Source of the DNA: CADEDH01 sp965216205
GTDB taxonomy: Bacteria; Actinomycetota; Acidimicrobiia; Acidimicrobiales; SZUA-35
Assembly: GCA_965216205.1 (NCBI GenBank)
Contig: OZ244139.1
Coordinates: 2,976,001-3,040,000, forward strand
Direction: 5' to 3'
DNA length: 64,000 nucleotides
In this document: positions 26,687 through 34,086 of the stretch, one piece after another
Layout of the letters: every line of letters starts with the position of its first letter
Position numbering within the stretch: the first letter of the stretch is position 1
Translations under genes and position numbers: made by a program
The notes under the pieces: model-generated
Seen by the model: the letters and a program-made list of their open reading frames with translations, nothing else
Databases searched by the model: none
What the model was told of the DNA's origin: nothing

Positions 26687-27697
26687 ATGTCGTTCATCGC
26701 TCGCCCCTTCAGCGGCTACGAAGAGAGCCGGAACGTGCCGAACATCGTCGTCGACGGGTCGCCGAACGACGCCACGGTGCTCACGCTGACCCACTGGCCC
26801 GGTATCGGGCAGCCGCCCGACACGAAGGTCGACACCTCGGCCGAGATGGCGTTCGCCCACCTCGACGAGCCGGTCGAGCACGAGCCGGCCTCCGTCGTGA
26901 CGAACAACCACTTCGACCAGGACGGCGCTGTCGGGCTGTTCGCCCTCGCCCACCCGGAGGCGGCGTTGGCGTGCAGGGAGCTCCTGATCGACTTGGCGGC
27001 TGCGGGCGATTTCGGGACCTACCGCGATCGACGGGCGGCGCAGGCGTCGATGATCCTCAGCGCCTACGCCGATCCGACCCGATCGCCGGCGGCGGTCGAC
27101 CTGACCGGCGATCCGGACGCCGACACCGCCCACCTCTATCGAACCGTGCTCCCCCGGCTCGTGGACCTGGTGACCGACCCGCTCCCCCACCGTGACCTCT
27201 GGGCCGCCGAAGACGAGGAGCTCGCCGCATCGGAAGCCGCGCTCGTCGAAGGTCGGGTCGACATCGCCGAGCACGCCGACATCGACCTCGCGGTGGTGAC
27301 CGTCGACGGGGCCGAACCGGTTCGGACGGGCCATCGATTCAGCCACCAGAGGTTCGGCCCCATCCATCCGATGGCGATCCACAACGCAACCGAGCGGAGC
27401 CGACTCCTCCTGGTCCACCGACGGCGCTTCCGCTATGTCGACCGCTACGAGACCTGGGTGCAGCTCCGCTCCCGGACCCCGGCGCTCCGCGTCGACCTCC
27501 GACCCCTCGCCGCAGCACTCACCGCCGACGAGTCCGGCGCCGCCACCTGGACCGCCGATCCTCCCGGCGCCCTGGCACCGGCGCTCGAACACGACGGTGA
27601 CTCGAGCCTCGAGCCCGCAACCGTGGCTGCGGCGCTGCGCCGACACCTCCAGCTGGCGCCGGTGGCCTGGGATCCGTATGCCGTCAGGCGGGGCTGA
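26687..27697 (+). CDS. DUF6687-like protein of unknown function
   Basis: A 336-residue soluble protein beginning SFIARPFSGYEESRNVPNIV. Notable stretches are DGSPNDATVLTLTHWPG, VTNNHFDQDGAVGLFALAHP and PVRTGHRFSHQRFGPIHPMA. The NHFDQDG motif resembles the metal-binding DHD/NHxDxDG signatures of DHH-type phosphoesterases and of DUF6687 proteins. A metal-dependent hydrolase is therefore possible, but this is inference. ATG 26687 is the first start after a divergent gap with lemA. Its last 14 nt overlap the convergent MaoC gene. Confidence 0.55.
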   Translation: MSFIARPFSGYEESRNVPNIVVDGSPNDATVLTLTHWPGIGQPPDTKVDTSAEMAFAHLDEPVEHEPASVVTNNHFDQDGAVGLFALAHPEAALACRELLIDLAAAGDFGTYRDRRAAQASMILSAYADPTRSPAAVDLTGDPDADTAHLYRTVLPRLVDLVTDPLPHRDLWAAEDEELAASEAALVEGRVDIAEHADIDLAVVTVDGAEPVRTGHRFSHQRFGPIHPMAIHNATERSRLLLVHRRRFRYVDRYETWVQLRSRTPALRVDLRPLAAALTADESGAATWTADPPGALAPALEHDGDSSLEPATVAAALRRHLQLAPVAWDPYAVRRG

Positions 27698-28535
27698 ACC
27701 GGCCGGCGTCGAGGACGACCCGATCGTCGGATCCGTGGGTCCGGAAGACGGCCCCGTCGTCGGAGCGCCACATCTTGATCGTCAGGGTCTCGCCCGGCAT
27801 CACGGGTGAGGTGAACCGGGCGTCCATCGAGCCGAATCGAGCCGGGTCACCGTCGCAGAGGCCGTGCAGGAGAGCCCGACCGGTGAAGCCGTAGGTGCAG
27901 AGCCCGTGGAGGATGGGCTTGGGGAAGCCGCCGTCGGCAGCGAACCGGGGATCGGAGTGGAGCGGGTTCCTGTCGCCGTTGAGCCGATAGAGCAGGGCCT
28001 GGTCGGTGCGGGTGTGGTAGGCGATCTCCTCGTCGGGACCCGACTCGGGAACATCGACCGTCGCCGACGGGCCACGGTCACCGCCCCAACCGCCCTCGCC
28101 CCGGAAAAACAGCGACGCCCGGGTGGTGAAGAGCGGCTCGCCGCTGTCGACCAGGACCGATGTCGACTCCATGTCGACCACCGCACCCTTCGTCTTGTCC
28201 CAGATGCCGGTGATCGTGGAGGTGCTCGCCAGCTCGCCGTCGACGGGGATCTCCCGGTGGAGCGTGATGCCCTGCTCCCCGTGCAGCATCATCGCCAGGT
28301 TGACCTTGCCGAGCTTGTCGAGTGGGAGGCCGCCGGCCTGGAGGACCACGCCCATCGTCGGCAGGACCCGCTGGGTGATGTCGCGGCTGTTCTCCGTGGT
28401 GAACTCCAGCTCGGCACCGGTGGGGTCGTCCATGCCGGCGCCCACCCCGAGGGCGTAGAGCAGGGCGTCCTTCGACGTCCAGCTCCGCTTCCTGGGCTCG
28501 CTGGTGGTCCCCAGGGCGTCAGTGTTGATTGGCAA
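27684..28535 (-). CDS. MaoC-like (R)-enoyl-CoA hydratase
   Basis: A 283-residue double-hotdog hydratase of the hydratase-2/MFE-2 type, which would add water to 2-enoyl-CoA. The C-terminal active-site motif is clear: YRLNGDRNPLHSDPRFAADG followed by ILHGLCTYGFTGRALL, with catalytic Asp and His in the DRNPLH segment. The N-terminal half carries the non-catalytic hotdog (WTSKDALLYALGVGAG). The start is TTG 28535, supported by AGAGGAG 7 nt upstream; no ATG fits as well. It is probably co-transcribed with the VOC gene upstream at 28548-29381. Confidence 0.85.
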   Translation of the reverse strand: MPINTDALGTTSEPRKRSWTSKDALLYALGVGAGMDDPTGAELEFTTENSRDITQRVLPTMGVVLQAGGLPLDKLGKVNLAMMLHGEQGITLHREIPVDGELASTSTITGIWDKTKGAVVDMESTSVLVDSGEPLFTTRASLFFRGEGGWGGDRGPSATVDVPESGPDEEIAYHTRTDQALLYRLNGDRNPLHSDPRFAADGGFPKPILHGLCTYGFTGRALLHGLCDGDPARFGSMDARFTSPVMPGETLTIKMWRSDDGAVFRTHGSDDRVVLDAGRFSPA

Positions 28536-28547
28536 CGAAAGCTCCTC

Positions 28548-29381
28548 TCAATGAGCACGCTGGTTGATGAGCACCCGGGCACCGTGGACCGACGCCTCGA
28601 GGCCGAGCCCGTCGGTCTCGGTGAAATCGACGCCTCGCCCGCCGAGCACGCCCGCAGCGGCGGAGGGGTCGGCGGCCTGGAGGACGAGCGCGAACATCCC
28701 CTGGCCCCGCTGGGTCACGTGGTCGTCGATGAGCCCGGCGAACGGCCTGCTGGTGTCGATGGCCGACACCAATTCGATCCGCCCGCCCTTCGGTGGCGTG
28801 ACCGTCGCCGTGGCCACGCCTCGATCGGCGTCGTCGTCGACCTCGCCGACGGTGAGACCGAGGCCGCGCTCGTAGGCGGTTGCCGCCTTCCGCGCGTCGG
28901 TGGTTGCGATGATGACCGACTCGATACCCGACAGGTGAGGCGGCCGCAACTCGTGCGGACCGGACTCGGCGACCGAGTTGTCGGGGTAGACGCGGATCAG
29001 CACGCCGTGGGTCGACCGAGGGTGGAGATCCCGGCCGCCCGCTCCACGCATGAGGGGCAGGACGTCGATCCCCCGTTCGGCGAGGACGTCGGCTTCGGCG
29101 TCGGGGTCGGGGGCCTCCAGCATCAGGGCGTAGAGCCCCTCACCCCGGCGATCGAGGAACTTCTGGAGGCTGGCGGCCAGCGGCGCGTCCGGGGTCGCCG
29201 GCGCCATGAGCTCGATGTTGCTCCCGCCCGGTGGGACGCACATGCCCACGTGTGCACCGAGAGCGGGCACCGTCGAGTCGGAGAAGTCGAGAACGGGCAT
29301 CCCGAAGGCGTCTCGGAACGTGTCCACCGCGGCGGCGAAGTCGCTGACGGCGATGGCGATGCGGGGCATGGCGGTGATCAT
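28548..29381 (-). CDS. Two-domain VOC protein (HPPD/methylmalonyl-CoA epimerase-like)
   Basis: A 277-residue protein with two VOC domains. Domain 1 starts MPRIAIAVSDFAAAVDTFRD and includes PPGGSNIELMAP. Domain 2 starts near LSGIESVIIATTDARKAATA and includes PPKGGRIELVSAID. The paired Glu-containing IELM/IELV strands resemble the metal ligands of methylmalonyl-CoA epimerase-like VOC proteins. Proximity to an enoyl-CoA hydratase suggests acyl-CoA metabolism, which is inference. Start is ATG 29381 or the in-frame ATG twelve nucleotides downstream (MPRIAI). Confidence 0.75.
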   Translation of the reverse strand: MITAMPRIAIAVSDFAAAVDTFRDAFGMPVLDFSDSTVPALGAHVGMCVPPGGSNIELMAPATPDAPLAASLQKFLDRRGEGLYALMLEAPDPDAEADVLAERGIDVLPLMRGAGGRDLHPRSTHGVLIRVYPDNSVAESGPHELRPPHLSGIESVIIATTDARKAATAYERGLGLTVGEVDDDADRGVATATVTPPKGGRIELVSAIDTSRPFAGLIDDHVTQRGQGMFALVLQAADPSAAAGVLGGRGVDFTETDGLGLEASVHGARVLINQRAH

Positions 29382-29446
29382 GGTGTCTCAATTGTCGATC
29401 GACCCCGCCCGCGGAGCAAACGCCGCCGACACCGCACCCATCCGCT

Positions 29447-29488
29447 CTGGCAGATCCAGCGCACACCCCCGGGGCAGAACACTGCCAA
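29447..29488. repeat. 42-bp intergenic element, copy 1
   Basis: Copy 1 of a 42-bp sequence bounded by TGGCAG and CTGCCA, with a central CCCCGGGG palindrome and a small CTGG-cagat-CCAG hairpin at its left end. Copy 2 lies at 29508-29549 and differs by a single base (A versus G before CTGCCAA). Both copies are in the divergent gap between the VOC gene and the EamA gene. Confidence 0.85.
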
Positions 29489-29507
29489 AGCCAACCGTCG
29501 CCCCGCC

Positions 29508-29549
29508 CTGGCAGATCCAGCGCACACCCCCGGGGCAGAACGCTGCCAA
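29508..29549. repeat. 42-bp intergenic element, copy 2
   Basis: The second copy, repeated with a 61-nt period and separated from copy 1 by 19 nt. It ends 52 nt before the EamA start. The near-identity shows recent duplication or selection for sequence, such as a repeated regulator-binding site or a small palindromic mobile repeat. Confidence 0.85.
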
Positions 29550-29601
29550 CGGGCGAGCGGGTCGCACGTCGGTCGGGGAGGACCGCAGCTACCGTGCGGG
29601 C

Positions 29602-30426
29602 ATGGGTGCCCTGCTCGGCACGTTCGGCGCGCTGTGCATCGGCATCTCCGACCTCTTCGGCCGGCGAATCGTGGCCGTGTCGACGGCGCTCACCGCCGCC
29701 ATCGTCATGCAGGTGGGCGGTGGCCTCGTGTCGCTGGCGTCGGTCGCCGTCATACCGAGCGAGTGGGACAACGCCGACGTGGTCCGTGGCCTGGTCTCGG
29801 GGCTCGGCATGGGGGTCGGGTTGAGCTGCTACTACGCCGGGCTCGCCCGATCGACCTCGACCGTGGTCGCGCCGCTGGTCGCCACGCTCTCGGCCGTCAT
29901 CCCGTTCGGCTACGTCGTGGTCGCCGTCGGCGGTGGTTCGGCTCCGGGGGTCGTGGCCGCAGGGGTCGCCTTCGCCGGGCTGGCCATGGTCAGCATCGGG
30001 GCCGACGCAGTCGCCAACGTGCGAGCCGGGCTCGGCTGGGGAGCCGTCTCCGGGCTCGGCTACGGCGTGGGGATCGCCGTGCTCGCCGAGGTGACCGACC
30101 GGAGCGGGGCGTGGCCGGCGGTCAGCCAACGCGCCGCAGCTTTCGTGCTCCTGGCCGCGGTCGGCATTGCCCGTGGCGTCCGTGTCCTGCCGCCGGCCGG
30201 CTCGAGGGCGAACGCTGCGTTGGCCGGCCTCTTCGTGGCCGCCACCACCATCTCACTGCTCGTCGGCGTTCGGGTCGACCCGGCGGCAGCCGTGCTCACC
30301 CTCTCCACGTTCCCCGCGTTCTCCGTGGTGATCGGTCGGATCTTCTTCGGCGACCCGATTCGGGCGATCCAGGCGGTCGGGATAGGCGTCGTCCTCGCCG
30401 GGCTGGCCGGGGTGGCCGCGGCGTGA
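29602..30426 (+). CDS. EamA/DMT-family transporter
   Basis: A 274-residue membrane protein with about ten hydrophobic helices in two EamA-like halves (the first starts LLGTFGALCIGISDLFGRRI, the second near ANVRAGLGWGAVSGLGYGVG). The loop YYAGLARSTSTVVAPLVATL and the final TLSTFPAFSVVIGRIFFGDP are typical of drug/metabolite exporters. The substrate is unknown. The 42-bp repeat pair lies immediately upstream and may affect its expression. Confidence 0.85.
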   Translation: MGALLGTFGALCIGISDLFGRRIVAVSTALTAAIVMQVGGGLVSLASVAVIPSEWDNADVVRGLVSGLGMGVGLSCYYAGLARSTSTVVAPLVATLSAVIPFGYVVVAVGGGSAPGVVAAGVAFAGLAMVSIGADAVANVRAGLGWGAVSGLGYGVGIAVLAEVTDRSGAWPAVSQRAAAFVLLAAVGIARGVRVLPPAGSRANAALAGLFVAATTISLLVGVRVDPAAAVLTLSTFPAFSVVIGRIFFGDPIRAIQAVGIGVVLAGLAGVAAA

Positions 30427-30438
30427 TGGAGGCTGCGC

Positions 30439-31602
30439 TCAGCGGAGCGGCGCGTCGGCGATGAGTCCGAGCAGCAGCTGACCCTGGATCTCGTAGGCCG
30501 AATCGCTGACCACGAGGTGCGACTGGACCGTGTACAGATCCCGGAGGCACCGCTGCATCGCGTTGTCGAGCATGACCGCGCTGCCACCCGCGTAGCGAAA
30601 CAGTGTCGAGACGACGTCGATCGCCTCGTCGGTGCACCACGTGGCGGCGGCCCTGGCGTCGGCCTGCGCCGCTGGCGGCGGGGGCCCGTCGGCCGCCGAG
30701 TCGAAGAGCCGATCGACGGCGTCGGCCATCAGGAGCTGGCACGCGTTCATCCGTTGGGTTCCCTGTCCCACGGCTCGTTGCACCACCTCGCGGTCCGCCA
30801 CCGTGGTGCCGCCGACGTAGCCTCGTTTCTTGGCGACGGCAGCGTCGATGAAGGTGGCCAGGGCCAACCGGCCGATCGCGTAGGCGAACGCGCCGTGCTC
30901 GTTCACCACGAAGCCGGGAAGCCCGAGCCGGTAGAGCGCCCCGCCACGCTGCTGGCGGCCAGCGATCGGATCGGTGGCGAAGCGATCGGGAACGAAGACG
31001 TCGTCGAGCTCGTAGTCGCCGCTGCCCGTCCCCCGCATACCCAGCACGTGCCAGGTGTCGTGGAGAACGATCTGCTCCCGGGGGACGACGACCTGGATCA
31101 TGGCTGGCTCGTCGCACAGGACGGGGACCGACACCCAGTCGGCGTGGCCCACCCCGCTCCCCCACGCCCACCGACCCGACACCCGGAAGCCACCGTCGAC
31201 CTTCCTCGCCGTGCCGCCCGGCCGGAGCGAGCCCGCCATGAACGGGTAGCCGCGATCGAGGATCTCGTCGACCGCCCGGTCGGGGAGTCGAGCGAGTGCT
31301 CCCCCGCTCACCGCGCTCGTGATCAGCATGCACCACGACGCGGCAGGGTCGATCATGGCCATCGCCTCGATCACATCCATCTGGTCGACCGGGTGGGCTT
31401 CGGCGCCACCCACGGCGCGTGGCGCCTTCATCTTGAACAGCCCGGAGCGGCGGAGCGCATCCACCGCCTCCGGTGCGAGCGTCCGGCCGTCCTCCGTGCG
31501 CTCACGGTTGGCGGCCACCACCTCGGCCACCGAGGCGACGGCATCGAGCAGGTACTGACGGTTGGCCGCCCGATCGGTCGGGAACGGATTGGTGTCGGAC
31601 AT
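30439..31602 (-). CDS. Acyl-CoA dehydrogenase-fold flavoprotein (HsaA/DszC-like monooxygenase group)
   Basis: A 387-residue protein with the three-domain acyl-CoA dehydrogenase fold. Visible parts are the N-terminal helical GRTLAPEAVDALRRSGLFKM, PAASWCMLITSAVSG, and the beta domain VSGRWAWGSGVGHADWVSV with WHVLGMRGTGSGDYELDDVF. The C-terminal bundle has RYAGGSAVMLDNAMQRCLRD. Lack of the catalytic Glu context of true dehydrogenases and the WGSGVGHADW pattern fit the group D flavin monooxygenases (HsaA-like) that use reduced FMN. The substrate is unknown. Its start overlaps the GNAT stop by 1 nt. Confidence 0.75.
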   Translation of the reverse strand: MSDTNPFPTDRAANRQYLLDAVASVAEVVAANRERTEDGRTLAPEAVDALRRSGLFKMKAPRAVGGAEAHPVDQMDVIEAMAMIDPAASWCMLITSAVSGGALARLPDRAVDEILDRGYPFMAGSLRPGGTARKVDGGFRVSGRWAWGSGVGHADWVSVPVLCDEPAMIQVVVPREQIVLHDTWHVLGMRGTGSGDYELDDVFVPDRFATDPIAGRQQRGGALYRLGLPGFVVNEHGAFAYAIGRLALATFIDAAVAKKRGYVGGTTVADREVVQRAVGQGTQRMNACQLLMADAVDRLFDSAADGPPPPAAQADARAAATWCTDEAIDVVSTLFRYAGGSAVMLDNAMQRCLRDLYTVQSHLVVSDSAYEIQGQLLLGLIADAPLR

Positions 31603-32036
31603 CAGAGCTCCTGACGCATCTCGGTGCCGACCGCCCGGAAGCCGAGCTTCTCGTAGAACGGCCGGTTGTGCTCGGTCGTCGCCACGAGATAGAGGCCGTA
31701 CTCGGCACAGCCTCGTCGTCGGGCGTCGGCCAGGGTCTGTTCGACCAGTTGGGCGCCGAGCCGGCGCCCGCGGGCCGCCGGCGACACGATCAACTCCTCG
31801 AGCTGGCAGTACTCACCGTCGTAGCGCAGCGCCACGTTGTACGACACCGAGGCCATCCCGAGGAGCCGGCCATCCTCCTCGGCCACGATGATCCGCCCTC
31901 GGGCACCGCCCACCAGCTCGTCGAACGTGCCATCGTCGAACGAGCGGTGCGTGGTGCCGGTCGCCTCGGTCAGCTCGCCGAGCAGTTCCCGACACGCGTC
32001 GCGATCGTCAATCGTGGCCGACCGGAGTTCCACCAC
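31602..32036 (-). CDS. GNAT-family N-acetyltransferase
   Basis: A 144-residue acetyltransferase. The acetyl-CoA pyrophosphate loop is ARGRRLGAQLVEQTL (the R/Q-x-x-G-x-G/A signature), preceded by LEELIVSPA. The C-terminal substrate/CoA strand has YLVATTEHNRPFYEKLGFR, the usual GNAT ending. The substrate, a small amine or protein N terminus, cannot be predicted. It sits between the two-component system and the flavoprotein on the same strand with almost no gaps. Confidence 0.88.
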   Translation of the reverse strand: MVELRSATIDDRDACRELLGELTEATGTTHRSFDDGTFDELVGGARGRIIVAEEDGRLLGMASVSYNVALRYDGEYCQLEELIVSPAARGRRLGAQLVEQTLADARRRGCAEYGLYLVATTEHNRPFYEKLGFRAVGTEMRQEL

Positions 32037-32042
32037 CCTCTT

Positions 32043-32747
32043 CTATCGCAGGAAGGCGAGCACGGCCAGGACTCGCCGGTGGGTGTGATCGATCTGCTCG
32101 AGGTCGAGCTTCGTGAAGACGTTCCCGATGTGCTTCTCGACCGCCCGCGGCGTGATCACCAGCTTCTCGGCGATGCCGGCGTTCGACAGCCCCTCGGCCA
32201 TGGCCCGGAGCACGTCGTTCTCCCGGGGCGTCAGCCGGTCGAGCTCGACCCGGCGGCGTGAGCGCTGGAGGATCTGGCTGACCACCTCCGCATCGACCGC
32301 GCTCCCGCCGGCCGTGACCCGCCGGAGGGTCTGGACGAACTGGTCGGTGTCGACCACCTGGTCCTTCAGCACGTAGCCGACGCGGGCGGTGTCGCCGGCC
32401 AGCAGATCGGCCGCGTAGCGCTCCTCGACGTACTGGGAGAGGACCACCACCGCGATGTCCGGATGGGCGGACCTGATCGTGAGCGCGGCCTGGAGGCCCT
32501 CGTCGGTCTGCGTCGGCGGCATCCGCACGTCGGTCACGACGAGGTCGGGGTGCACGGCCGCGACCAGCTCGAGGAGCGCCCCGGCGTCGCCGACCGCGCC
32601 GACGACCTCGAATCGGTAGGCCTCCAGCATCCGCACGAGCCCATCACGCAGCAGGACCGAGTCCTCGGCCACCGCGACCCGGATCGACCGCTCGCCGCCG
32701 GGATCCCGATCGCCGGGCACAGCCGCCCCGTCACGATCGCTGGTCAT
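32043..32747 (-). CDS. LuxR/NarL-family response regulator
   Basis: A 234-residue regulator. After a charged 20-residue lead the receiver domain (IRVAVAEDSVLLRDGLVRML) carries phospho-Asp73 in LVVTDVRMPP and the conserved LSQYVEERYAADLL / VGYVLKDQ region. The LuxR HTH reads LTPRENDVLRAMAEGLSNAG and ITPRAVEKHIGNVFTKL. Its 5' end overlaps the kinase stop by 4 nt. It is the output of the two-component system linked to the ABC exporter genes upstream. Confidence 0.92.
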   Translation of the reverse strand: MTSDRDGAAVPGDRDPGGERSIRVAVAEDSVLLRDGLVRMLEAYRFEVVGAVGDAGALLELVAAVHPDLVVTDVRMPPTQTDEGLQAALTIRSAHPDIAVVVLSQYVEERYAADLLAGDTARVGYVLKDQVVDTDQFVQTLRRVTAGGSAVDAEVVSQILQRSRRRVELDRLTPRENDVLRAMAEGLSNAGIAEKLVITPRAVEKHIGNVFTKLDLEQIDHTHRRVLAVLAFLR

Positions 32748-34039
32748 GAGTCGACCGTTCGCAGGGGGAGGACGGCCCGTATCGACGTGGGGCCTCCCGG
32801 CGGCGAATCGACGTCGAGTCGGCCGTCGACCGCCCGGACCCGAGCCGACAGGCCGACGAGTCCGGTGCCGCCGGACGGGTCGGCACCGCCCCCGCCGTCG
32901 TCGTCGACCGTGACCACGATCGTGTTGCCGGCTTCGGTGACGCCGACCGAGGCCGTCCGGGCCTCGGCGTGCTTCAGCACATTGCTCACCGCCTCGTTGA
33001 CCACGAAGTAGGCCGCCTCGGCGATGTCGGCGTGGAGCTCGGCGGAGACGTCGTAGGTCAACGTCATCGGCACCGTCGAGCCGGCGACGACCGAGGACAG
33101 AGCAGCGTCGAGGCCCCGATCCCCGAGGATCGCCGGATGGAGTCCACGGCCGAGCAGACGGAGCTCGCCGATCGATGCCCGGGCCTTGTCCTGAGCCTGC
33201 TCGATGAGAGCCCGGGCGGCGTCGGGGTCCTGCTCGATGAGGCGGGCGGCGAGGCTCATGTCGATACCCATCGCCACCAGCCCCTGCTGAACGCCGTCAT
33301 GGAGGTTGCGCTCGATCCGCCGGCGCTCGTCAGCCACGGCATCGAGGATCTCCTGCCGGCTCTCGGCCAGGGTGTCGACCCGCTCCTGGAGGGCGGCGGT
33401 CGGGTCGGGGCCGAACGCCCAGGTGGCGAATCGATGGCCGATCCACCCGATGCCGCTCGTCGCCCGGAAGGCGAGGCCGACGCTCATCGCGCCGAGGGCG
33501 GCGAGCGCTGCGATCTGGATCCAGCTCAACGCTGTCGACCATCCCCAGAGGGGGACCGTGAGGAGCGAGACGAGCACGCTCCAGGTGACCACGAGGGCGA
33601 CGAACAGCCCGATCCACACGAACAGGCCGGCCAGCACCCCGACGAGGGGCCGCCACCGTGCCCGGTCGGTCAACCTCACGAGCAACGGACCGGTGGCGAG
33701 TGGTCGAGGGGGGATCGGCGGCCCGACGAGAGCAGCTCGCAGCCGTTCGAGTCCGGCCGCCTTGGCCAGCCCGGTCAGCAACGGGGGCACCAGTGCCAGC
33801 CCGACCACGGTCACCGCGGCTACGACGGCGAGGCCGGCAACGGCGGTGCCGACGGCGAACCAGAGCGGGGCTGCCAGCAGGCCGGTGAACGTCACGAGCC
33901 AGACCCGCCACGGCACGCCGCGGCGAACCGGTGCGAACCACCACCTGGCGATCGCACCGGCCCGCCGCGGGGCCTCGTCGCTGGAGCTCGGCCACGGTCC
34001 GGGGCGACCCGATCGCCGCTCGGGGACCGCAGCGTCCAT
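32744..34039 (-). CDS. Sensor histidine kinase (HisKA_3) linked to ABC exporter
   Basis: A 431-residue membrane kinase. Two pairs of long hydrophobic segments (about 45-90 and 125-180) form the sensor region. The phosphoacceptor helix is ADERRRIERNLHDGVQQGLV with His247. The ATPase domain has YFVVNEAVSNVLKHAEA (N-box), VDDDGGGGADPSGGTGLVGL and the closing strand GGPTSIRAVLPL. ATG 34039 is used; a GTG at 34057 is possible, and the longer open frame runs into the permease. Encoded right after the ABC permease, it probably senses the transported compound or membrane damage. Confidence 0.88.
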   Translation of the reverse strand: MDAAVPERRSGRPGPWPSSSDEAPRRAGAIARWWFAPVRRGVPWRVWLVTFTGLLAAPLWFAVGTAVAGLAVVAAVTVVGLALVPPLLTGLAKAAGLERLRAALVGPPIPPRPLATGPLLVRLTDRARWRPLVGVLAGLFVWIGLFVALVVTWSVLVSLLTVPLWGWSTALSWIQIAALAALGAMSVGLAFRATSGIGWIGHRFATWAFGPDPTAALQERVDTLAESRQEILDAVADERRRIERNLHDGVQQGLVAMGIDMSLAARLIEQDPDAARALIEQAQDKARASIGELRLLGRGLHPAILGDRGLDAALSSVVAGSTVPMTLTYDVSAELHADIAEAAYFVVNEAVSNVLKHAEARTASVGVTEAGNTIVVTVDDDGGGGADPSGGTGLVGLSARVRAVDGRLDVDSPPGGPTSIRAVLPLRTVDS

Positions 34040-34086
34040 CGGTTCACCGATGTCCACCGGTTCAGTGTCGCACGGCCACCCCACGG

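Noticed and set aside
29447..29549. Minimal CRISPR array
   Set aside because: Only two copies with a 19-nt spacer, internal palindromes and no cas genes.
27864..30464. 866-codon open frame on the plus strand
   Set aside because: It runs antisense to the MaoC and VOC genes and out of frame with the EamA gene, and it reads across both 42-bp repeats. Low-complexity shadow.
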